Notes under the pieces: generated by a model | The model's database searches: none | The model's input: only the letters and a program-made list of their open reading frames with translations | Told to the model about the DNA's origin: nothing | Part shown: in pieces, positions 23,597 through 34,000 of the stretch | Layout of the letters: each line of letters opens with the position of its first letter | Position numbering within the stretch: the stretch's first letter is position 1 | Position numbers and translations under genes: made by a program | Assembly (NCBI RefSeq): GCF_021869535.1 | Contig: NW_026262659.1 | Span: forward strand, 10,478,001-10,542,000 | DNA: 64,000 nucleotides | From: Mytilus californianus | Taxonomy: Eukaryota; Mollusca; Bivalvia; Mytilida; Mytilidae | Direction of reading: 5' to 3'

Positions 23597-24759
23597 TAAT
23601 ACTCGCATTTGACAGTGAAAATGGACTATCTGGATTAGCACTTTATATAAACTGATTTATTTTTATTACAAACCCCAAATATCTACAAAGCAGACCGCAA
23701 ACTTAAATGTTATTCCAGTGTAAGTCCAGTGATCATAGGTAAGTTAATGAGAGAAAAACCTGTGAAAGTTATCCTATTCATTTCAAACTCTGTAAGGTTC
23801 ATGTGTAAGAGTTAGAAAATAACTAGTGCAAATGAATGAATTTGGTAATGGTTAGACAATATGGAAATACCACTTAATGTATACAACTTTAAGAAATCAT
23901 TATACTAGATTTAAAATCATGGGTGTTATTAGTGGAGCAGGAGCTGTTCATCCTTTTGTAGTATCTGATTTCATATGGTGGGGTTCATTTTTCTGAGTAT
24001 TGTTTAAAGACTGTTGATTGTTTCACCTGAGCCTTCAGTATGAGCGATTGGTGTCATTAATTGTCATCCATCTGAAGTTATTTAAAAAAATATCCCCTCT
24101 TTTTTTAACTGCACCAACTGGACCAATTAAGACCAAACTTGGCTAGAATCATCTTCAGAGTGTGTAGTTTCAAGTTCCAACCATCAGCAACAAATATTCT
24201 TCGGGTTTCGAAAAATTCAAAGTTTTGCAAACAGTTCATTCATAATTATGATCTTATCAATGATAGTTTATGTCAACACAGAAGAGCTGACTACTTATTA
24301 CTGGGCTGGTGATGCCCTCGTGGAGGAAATCTCCACCTTGATTGGTTTTCTTGCAATCAAACTTTAGCTTTGGTTATTAGGCAAAAATAGGAATTTAATT
24401 TTTGATTGGGGGAATAAAACAAAATGAAAACTGCAGATATACCTTCCCAAAACCATTATACATCATATACTGTGTTGTATCACAGAATAATGACATCTAT
24501 AGTTTATAGCCTAGTTATTGGCTGAGTTGTCTACGGTGATGGACACCATTAAAGACTATGTTGCTGTTGATAAAAGCTGCTGAGAAAACGATATCAAATA
24601 TACAAATGAAAATTGCACTGAATTCTATAGCTGAATAAATAAAAGATGTAATATAAATATATCGGACTCTGACTTCTTTTAAAATGAGTTTTACCAGTAC
24701 TGTGCATTTTGCTGTGTGCTTAGTTTGTTTCACGTTGGCTAGAGGTATAGTGGCAGGGT
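23597..24759. other. No gene; fragment of family I monomers near 24100-24250
   Basis: 'gaccaaacttggctagaatc' and neighbouring words resemble internal monomers of family I, in the same orientation, but no end signals are present. The rest is unassigned AT-rich sequence. Confidence 0.35.
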
Positions 24760-24850
24760 TGAGATCTCACAAAACATGTTTAACCCCACCGCATTCTTGC
24801 GCCTGTCCCAAGTCAGGAACCTTTAGGCTCAAAATCTAATAGTTGTCAAA
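24760..24850. mobile_element. Retroposon remnant fragment
   Basis: 'ttgcgcctgtcccaagtcag' with flanking 'catgtttaaccccaccgc' resembles, in the other orientation, the 'gactttggataggcacatac' block at about 11155-11215. This is a small fragment only. Confidence 0.35.
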
Positions 24851-25234
24851 TCCTATTGAAAACTAAATATCAAAGAAGGCTTGAACTAACTATGTTTTCT
24901 CCTGATGTGAACATGCATATAATATTATTTTTTTTCAATTAAATTTGATTGAAATAATATCTATTTGGTTTGAAATAAACCATGAGGAAATTAACTTCCA
25001 CCCAATACGAAGAATAATGACAAAATACATTATGGTATGGTGTGCACTACCGGTAGTTCAATCTTTGCGCCTTTTTCTATTGGGACTAACATCAATTCAA
25101 TCCAATAGTAAAGAGACTACATAACAATATATTAATAAACCATGAATGTACTGCACTGGCATGAGCTATTATCTGGATCACATGTTCGTCAAGAGTATTG
25201 GAATTCTGTACAGATTTATTCTGGGTATTGTATT

Positions 25235-25385
25235 AGATAGAAGAGAGGCGAAAGATAGCAGAGGGACATTCAAACTCACAAGTCGAAAATAAACGGACAA
25301 CGCCATGACTAAAAAGAAAAAGACAAACAGATAAACAATAGTACACAAAACACAACATAGAAAACTAAAGACTGGGCGACTTGAC
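25235..25385 (-). mobile_element. 3' fragment of a reverse-transcriptase element
   Basis: 'agaggcgaaagatagcagag', 'aactcacaagtcgaaaataa' and 'acaacgccatgactaaaaag' match the 3' tail of the RT-derived segments at 38875-39610 and 53480-54120. Only the tail is present here. Confidence 0.5.
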
Positions 25386-25587
25386 GCGATCTTATCTTTC
25401 TGTACGGTAATAAACCTACAATATCGGTTTCACCTGTAATTGTACCCATTTTCTCAGCTCTTCATAAAATATCAATACCAATATAATGCAGAAAACCTGA
25501 TACTTGTTACGTAATGACGCCATGATTTCACATCTGCAGGTTGAGCACTTATAGCTTGGTGTCATTAACTGCAATATAAACATAGGG

Positions 25588-25745
25588 AGATGTGGAATGA
25601 TTACCAATGAGACAACTATCCACCACAGTTCAAATGATGTAGATGTCAGTAACTATAGGTCACTGTACGGCCTTCAACGACGAATTGTTCCACGCAGTAT
25701 ACTCAACGATAAAAGACACCGACATGACAAAATGTGATTTATTAT
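25588..25745 (-). mobile_element. Retroposon 3' end fragment, - orientation
   Basis: Inverted copy of the tail family ending in 'attggcaatcataccacatc'. It reads 'gatgtggaatgattaccaat' and 'tcactgtacggccttcaac' on the + strand. Confidence 0.45.
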
Positions 25746-26254
25746 TACAGTGAAACATATATTTTGAACAAGAAAACCAACGGTCTGAGTTTACGAAAAA
25801 AAATGAATGTGCAAGACAGCAAGCGTAATAAATCTTTCATCATGCAGATACTGTAAGTATGAGATTTGTGCAATCTAACTGAGTGTGATTACTTGGCCGT
25901 TTTGATAGTGATTATTTGATTACCAGACCAAATATTTCATGATTATTTGATTGATTATCTGATAAGCTAGGACTGTATTTTTGATTATTTGATTATCTTG
26001 TTTAAAAAAATAATTTATGATTATGTGATTATATTGGTAAAATATTTATGATTATGTAATTACTTGGACACCCCCATGAGGGGCCTCCTAACTGAATTCG
26101 CTATCCTCAAATGAGTTATAGATGCACACGACTTAATGTAGGTCTGGATTTTAATCAGATTGGAGAGTTGTGCTATTGTTGGTGTATCTATTATTAATAA
26201 TACCAATATTTCAGTAATTGTCTTTAGTTATATCATAATCTTTTTGTGATTTAG

Positions 26255-26900
26255 GGTGCTAGTATTTGTTGTTAATAGAAAATATGTGATAGTTTTCTGC
26301 TGATTGGTCGGGTTGTTGTCTCTTTGACACATTCCCCGTTTCCGGCTAATGGTTCTCAATTTTATCTTAAATTTACTTATAACTTGTTCTAGGCTGTGAC
26401 TGTTTTGAGCTTGACATATCATATAGATGTCTTGTCTATTGGCGATTTGATGTTGACCTCTGGACTCATTCTATTTTTTGTGTCGTTGGTTTGCTGTCTC
26501 TTATTAACAATTATCCCACATCTTCTTATATTCACAGTAAGTGTGTTTTTTTTTTGTACTTTTCGTTGTTCCTCTAATCGACATTAAAAAGGGAGGTGAT
26601 AACTCAAAACAAAATTTTACCTCGCCACATGTTCATTACTGCCTCTTTAATGTATTCAGAAAACCATGCCATCATAAATGTATAAGCTTCTCCACTTTAT
26701 ATTGGAGGCAGGGGTGTGGTGTATATGAGATTGCCCACTACAGGCTCTTTAATTCATTCATTTAAAATCATGAATATAAACAAAGGAAAAAAGGTGGCAG
26801 AGTACGTTAACATGTTTATGAGCGCCCAATCCTCCCTCAACTTGGGATAGTGGGATTACAGCATAATATAAGAACAAACTGGGAAAATCAGACGGAAATT
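26255..26900. mobile_element. Mixed retroposon remnants
   Basis: 'ggttgttgtctctttgacac' (about 26310-26330) recurs inverted at about 32905-32930. 'gcgcccaatcctccctcaac' (26822) resembles the block near 11205. No ORF with recognisable domains remains. Confidence 0.4.
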
Positions 26901-27512
26901 GCTAATCTCATTAGATTGACACAAATCACGAAAATAGTTAACATAAAGACAAAATACACAAAGCGCATTTTCAAATTTTACCTTGACTGTTAATTCAAAT
27001 AACTAGCTGTTTGTAATCCTTAAGAAATTCATCTGCTGTTGAAAACACAATACAATGAATAAACATATATAACATGTTTTTGTTATTTTGGTGCATGTTT
27101 TTTTTTTATTACATGTATACTGTCTAGATTGCATTGGTTACATGTATATTGTCTAGATTACATTGGATGTATATAATTGTTCTGCAAATGTTTAAAATGA
27201 TGCTGTTTATGTGTTATATGCCCCGCTGTGGTACTAATTTTGTGAACAAAAACATAGTTTATTCTATTCTATTGATCGATATAGATTTTAAAGCATTTGA
27301 TAAGTTTAGATCAGGTAATTAGCATGTTAAAGATATGTAATTTTGCTTATTGTCTCAAGTCAATCACTTAAATATAATGAGTGACCGAATTATTCATAAA
27401 TTCCTGATCAAAAAAGCACTAATTTTACAAGTAAAAAAAGGACCCACTTGCATTCTTTTTTTATATATAGATTTTATTTTTCAAATAAAAGTTACTTTTG
27501 GACACTGAAAAT

Positions 27513-27766
27513 CACAGGCGCTTGGGTATATGATACAGATATTTTTTTGGGGATTTTTTGTTGTTGATTAAAATATTCAATTTTCTATATTTATACTACA
27601 TATCTATCACTACTGCGCATGTCTCACCTAGTTTCGAGTGATTTTACCAACTCTGAGACAACCCCCATTTTACTATGTGGATAGTATAAATATAGAAAAT
27701 TGAATATTTTAATCAAGAAAAAAAAAGAAAAAAAAAATATCTGTATCATATACCCAAGCGCCTGTG
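27513..27766. mobile_element. hAT-type MITE with near-perfect arms and 8-bp target duplication
   Basis: The 254-bp element begins CACAGGCGCTTGGG and ends with its reverse complement. The outer 30 bases and inner 35 bases of the two arms (about 90 bp each) match perfectly. Only a run of T/A between them differs. A loop of about 85 bp separates the arms. CTGAAAAT flanks both ends exactly (27505-27512 and 27767-27774). Arm identity implies recent insertion. It lies about 75 bp upstream of the candidate VMA21 TATA box. Confidence 0.9.
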
Positions 27767-27840
27767 CTGAAAATTAGTTTATTGATCAAGTTCCTTCACA
27801 CGGTTGGTAAGTCCTGACTTCTATCTTGTACGTTGTGGGG

Positions 27841-27846
27841 TATAAA
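27841..27846 (+). promoter_or_regulatory. Candidate TATA box of VMA21
   Basis: 'ggggtataaattttt' lies 171 bp upstream of the predicted VMA21 start codon at 28017, which would give a 5' UTR of roughly 140 nt. No other promoter signal is visible, and AT-rich DNA yields such matches by chance. Confidence 0.3.
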
Positions 27847-28016
27847 TTTTTCATGTAGATTTCGGTCTTCGTGCAAATTGGGCTTATGTGAAATGCTGAT
27901 TGATCAAAATAAGGATTAGTATGACAAAATAATAACTGTTTCTGTCCAATATGAGCTGATAACTGATGTTACACGATATCGATTTTTAAAACGACACCAA
28001 TTTTCAATTTTTGACA

Positions 28017-31000
28017 ATGGCTGATGATCTCAGAACCAGGTATCCATTTATAACGAGCGTATTTATCTGTTTATTTCATGTTTGTGTTTAAAATATAGCT
28101 ATTTTACGTAAAAAATGATGTCCCAGAAATCCGGATTTTTTTCTTCAAAATTCTGGGATTAAATGCTTACGAATACGATTGTCATGTGTTGCCAAAATTT
28201 AATATGAAGTGATAACTAGTGACCCCCTAAGGCTGGGACCAAGTGTATTAATCCGAACCAAAGGCTGTTAATTTTAGACATGTGGATTTTGTATGTTTGC
28301 TTTAAACTTGTCATGTGACTCTGGCCACAGACCACAATTAAATTCCCCTATTAGTTCTTTATAACGTTTTGTTTCATTAAAAAAATTGCACCTTGCATTT
28401 TTGTCAAATCTTTTGTGTGTATAATGTATAGTACTAGTCCAAAAATATATCCAAAATTCAGAAAGATTGAACCAATGACTCTTACAAATTTAGCCAATAC
28501 ACATCCATACCCCTATGGACAAGTCAAGAGATGTTCCGAAAACTGTAAATATCACCTTTTTGCACCTGGCCTAATCACTCTTTCCATATCAAAATCAGTT
28601 AAAATACAACATCCAAAAGATTATTTCACCTCTCTTCTTTTATTTCCACCCAAAAAAAACTAAGAAATGAGTGAGGAAGGGAAAGAAAAAAAATTAAGAA
28701 AAAATACACTCTAATTAAAAGGAACTATATTCGTGGACAACGAAAAGCGGGATCATTAATTGTGGTCTTGGGCCTATTAGGGGTCTAAAACTTGACCAAT
28801 TCTAATAAAACTTGGCATGATTTAAGCTTAGTGTATTATAAAACAGTTTACAAAGTTTCAAAGCCATATGATACCAATTCTAAAAAATGTGGCATTTTTT
28901 ATATCTGAACTTTGGGTGCTGAATTGTGGTGTTGAATTAGAACAATTTCAACTATCAAATTTGGGCTTCTAAAAACCAAAATATACCAAAACTTACATTA
29001 TTTAATGTTTCTATGTATAAGTTATCACCTATTAAAAGCAACAGATAGCATACTTCATGTTTCAGACTTATAAAAAATGGCCAGAAGTAAATTTTATATG
29101 AGCCTGTGCCAAAAAATAGAGGTTTTCAAATGAATCGAGGCCTTATATGAAATGTAATATTTTTCACTTACCACAATTTTCTGAAGTTGTTAAGTTATAA
29201 AAACACCTTTTACATGTTATAAATGTACTTTTAATGGAAATATAAGTTTCAAATAGCATAACACATGTGAATAAAATGGTCTTCAGCAATGTCAAGCTTA
29301 AAAAAACAGGTTGTCAATTTAGGTCGTTCCCCACATTTGCATATTAAAAAGCATATAAATGATATGGTAGATAGAGATATGCTTCTTTTTGCTCAAATCT
29401 TTGTTTAGATATAATAAAACATGGAGCCTGGATGTAACATGACTGTCACTTTCAACTATATATGTAGACAGTATGATTTGATGCAAAGTTATTTACTTTA
29501 CTTTTTAAAACCGGCATGAAATTTCAGCCTCAAAAGGCCAATATTTTAACCACTAGCTATCAAACAAAAGAAAATAAAGGTAGTCTGTGAAACAGACAAG
29601 GTCAAACAACCAGTAATAAGTGCTTTTGATACAGATTCAGTGAAATCTGCTAAAAGGAATTCAACTTGTATGTGCATAGAACCTCATTTTTCACTTGCTT
29701 CATACTGACCGTTAGACTAAGACCATTAAAGCAGCACATTTTGCACTCTTATTCTGATTTTATCTACTTTTTTTTTGTGTTCAGTGTTCAAAAATGAGTT
29801 AAACATCTACATTAGATACCACAAACACAAATAGAAAACCAGAAAAATCTGTCAGAGAGAAAGTAAGCATGCTACTTTTGTAAAAATATTGAAACAACTG
29901 AAAAAGTTCAATTTTGGGCATGTAGGCTGAAATGTCACTTTTTTACAAAATTTCTATCAAATAAAAGTGGAAATCATTTATTCTCATGTAGTTTGACAAA
30001 TTAATACCAATAGATCATTCAGGGAAGTTGTCAAAGTACAAATTCAATATTTCCTGAATTCACCTCTTAAGCCACAGACCACAATTAAATTCCCCTATTA
30101 GTTCTTTATAACGTTTTGTTTCATTAAAAAAATTGCACCTTGCATTTTTGTCAAATCTTTTGTGTGTATAATGTATAGTACTAGTCCAAAAATATATCCA
30201 AAATTCAGAAAGATTGAACCAATGACTCTTACAAATTTAGCCAATACACATCCATACCCCTATGGACAAGTCAAGAGATGTTCCGAAAACTGTAAATATC
30301 ACCTTTTTGCACCTGGCCTAATCACTCTTTCCATATCAAAATCAGTTAAAATACAACATCCAAAAGATTATTTCACCTCTCTTCTTTTATTTCCACCCAA
30401 AAAAAACTAAGAAATGAGTGAGGAAGGGAAAGAAAAAAAATTAAGAAAAAATACACTCTAATTAAAAGGAACTATATTCGTGTACAACGAAAAGCGGGAT
30501 CATTAATTGTGGTCTTGGGCCCTCTGTGGGTTTCCATCTTAAGCTTTAAATCAATTAAACACTCAAGTGTGACTAGGGAATGGAAATATGGTCACTTAGG
30601 TCTTATTACAACCGACAGTAAAATTGTTTCCTGTGTGGGCATCCGTTTGATATATGTGATACGTACAAATCTGATGACTCGTGTACAGAGAGTGTCATGC
30701 TCTTAATGCATGTTATGAACCCTTGCAACATCTCTAAGGGCTAAAGGCATAAATCTGTATGTTTCATTAGTTGTCTCCCTTTTTTGTTTGTTTAACAAAA
30801 TATGATTTCAACAAGTAAATTTATTTAAAGCAAAAAATATTTCACATGAATCAAAATATTAGGATTATTGATTTGATCATTTCTTCCAAGATGATGAGTT
30901 ACAAAAAAGATGACTGACATCAAGACCTATGTATAGATTTAAAAAGGTCAAGCATTAAAATGAAATTGAGACAACATTGTTAGGCAATGCTTTGTCTTAT

Positions 31001-34000
31001 GATTCGCAAAATACTAGTGAGAATTTAATCAATTATCAATACTATAAATTACATCAATGAACAATCGACTCTTAATGTAAACGGACAAACAAATGTGTTG
31101 TGTCATTGGAAATGTACAGGAAAATGCAGGAATGTGAAAATCATCTATGTAACTCTAAACATTCTCACAAAAACTAAATTTTTATACAACTGTAATTTTT
31201 AGCTCACCTGGCTCAAAGGTTAACTTTTACAAAAATCTTCTCCTCTGAAACTACTTGGCCAAATTTAACTTAACTTGGCCACAATCATCATTAAGGTATC
31301 TAGTTAAAAAAAAATGTGTTCGATGATCCTGCCCGCCTACCAAGATGGCAGACATGGCTAAAAATAGAACATAGGGGGTAAATGCAAGTTTTGTCTATTA
31401 TTTTGAAAACCGTTATAGATAGACTAAATCTGACAAGGGCAGAAATGTCCAGCCTGGTGAGCATTTCTAATTGTCTTTTTATGTAAAACTGTCAGATGAT
31501 TCCTTACAGGAGTTATTGCCCTTGAATGACAAATTTTACAATCTTTTTTCATTTTTGCCTTTTATCTTAAAAACTGTAATAGAGAGAAACTTTTAAATGC
31601 AAAAATGATCAGCTAGAAATGTTCTACAAATAAGGCTAATGGTTGAAGTCGTCAGTCGACTTCTTATTAGAGTTATTGCCTTTTGATGACAAATTTTTAC
31701 CAAATTTTTGCGCTTTGCCTTATATCTAAAAAATTATAATTGATAGATGGGAACTTAAATATAGGCAAAAATAATCAGCACGACAAGATCTACAATTGAT
31801 ACAATATGGTGAAATCATTGGATTACTCCTTATTGGAGATATTGCCCTTTAATGACGTTGTTCCTTTTATGATAAAAATTATAATAGATAGACAGAAACT
31901 TATATAAGCAAAATTGATTAGCAAGAGAACATCTACTAACAAGTCAAATTTTGCCGATATAGTTAGTAGACTGTCACTCTTTATAGGAGTGATTGCCCTT
32001 AATTTAGGAATTTTTTTTACCATCTTTTGTGTTGTGAGCAAAAACTAAAGAAGATAGAGGTTGCAATTCTGTAAATACTGACAATGCAATTTCCCATAGG
32101 AACTCCCTTTGCGGCTAAAATTGTGACACTTTTACTATGAAGTTTCGTGAAAAATAATATCCCAGAACGGAAAGTTTATATGCACTACTATTTTATTCAA
32201 AGGTCAAAATATAGGGCTGTGCGGCATATTTTCAACATTTATATGCCCTGAACTTCTAAGAGTTTAAACTTATACTAAAATTCTATACTACCCTTACCTC
32301 CATTTTTGGACCTCCTAAGAATTAAAATTTAGCCACTACCATGTTTTTCAATACTGGTTACATTCCCAAGTGATGTCTCTATGAGATGAAACACAGAGAT
32401 CATCAATGGGAACCAGTACGTTAACAAATTAACATACCTATGAATATTAAATATCTCCCCCAAAAGAGGCGTGGTTTGAGAAACAGCTGTATTTACAAAG
32501 TGCAACCTAGAGAGAAACTAAACGGACTAAATGATCAGCAATACAAGATCAACAAAACAAAGATTTTTGTCATGAATTCTATTCTCGCCTACGATGCTGG
32601 AGAGTGTCATTTGTTGAATATGCATATAGACCAAGGTGAGCGACACAGGCTTTTTAGAGCCTCTAGTTAATTAAAGCTTCCTTAGAGATATGAAAGACAA
32701 TGTATTGTCTCATTTGGAACAACTTTCTCAAATAAAACAAGACCACATTAAGACTGATTAATAAAAATTATATGTTATGGAAAGGATCAAGTATTTAGCT
32801 CAGTTTTCAGTGGTAGAGGTGGGTATTTACCATTTAATAAGATGTGGTGTGCCACAAAATAAGAATAAATGTGTAACTAAAATTAAAATTGAGAATGGAA
32901 ATGGGTAATGTGTCAAAGAGACAACAACTCGACCAAAGAGCAGAAAACAGCCGAAGGCCACCAATGGGTCAAGTCTGATTGTATTGAACTAGTTATGCTG
33001 ATACTCTATAGTTCTATAGTTCTGTATATAATTATTACATGGTATAAGTAATTGTACAAGATTTCATATTTACGGAAAAGAAGGAATATGGTTTGCTGGT
33101 TTTTTAAGGTTTTTTTTCTCTTTTGCAGAATGGAAGATAAAGAAAAAACTGATACTGTTATGAGGACTATGGTTGTTTTTAGTCTGGCCATGATTACTTT
33201 GCCAATATTTCTCTATTTTATCAGCAAAAGTTTTTTCTTTGAAGGTAAGTTATTGAATCCATGGTCCTGTTTAGTATGATGCTTTGATTGAAGAATATAT
33301 ATCTGTATATAGGTCAGTTCAGCCTGCTTCTGGCTACAATTGTTAATTTCTTATTCCAGGCTCAGTAAATGTAGAAAATGATAATTTTATATGTCTATGA
33401 TAAGCATTCTTAATATAGACTGATCAGCACCACAAGATCTATATACCCTAAAAAGTTAAGAAAAATCTGTTGACTTGTTTAGGAGTTATTGCCCCTGAAA
33501 TACCCAGTTTTCCCAATTTTCCTAGTTTTTTGCTGTTATCTTGAAAACTAAAGGATAATGGTTAAAATTGAAATCTGTAAAAATGATCAGCATGAAGAAA
33601 TTTTTCTACTCTGAAAAGTCAGGAAATCTGAGGACCTATTTTCCTGATTTTGGGAGTTTTTGACCCTGAAATGTTGATTTTCCTGTTTTGGCAATTTTGG
33701 CAGTTTTTTGACTGTAGGAACTGTAGTAACTAGGTTACAATGTTATTGTGTAAATTTAAAAAAATGATCAGCAACAAAAATAACTAGTATGTGCAAATAA
33801 TTGGTTTCATTAGCAGACTGGCACTCTTTCACCAGGTGAGAAATACAGGTACAGAGGTGGCACTTGTGTTAGTCCACTCTATACACTCATCGATATTAAA
33901 AGGGGAAGGATTGAGATCTAAAAAAACTAAGTTAAAACTTGTTTCCTTTTCATGAGCCTGTCCTAAGTGAGGGATCTAGTTAAAACTTGTTTCCTTTTCA

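Noticed and set aside
28415..28663. An 82-residue ORF, identical at 30162-30410, looking like a duplicated gene
   Set aside because: It lies wholly inside the 452-bp repeat with inverted ends, has no recognisable domain, and is identical only because the repeat is.
28323..30521. An LTR retrotransposon made of the two 452-bp repeats
   Set aside because: The repeats do not begin TG or end CA, there is no primer-binding site or polypurine tract that I can see, and the interior has no gag, protease, integrase or RT. Kept as an open composite-element question.
33052..33279. Reading VMA21 exon 2 as a longer ORF from 33052
   Set aside because: The upstream part is intron: a polypyrimidine tract and CAG acceptor end at 33128, and the protein similarity starts after it.
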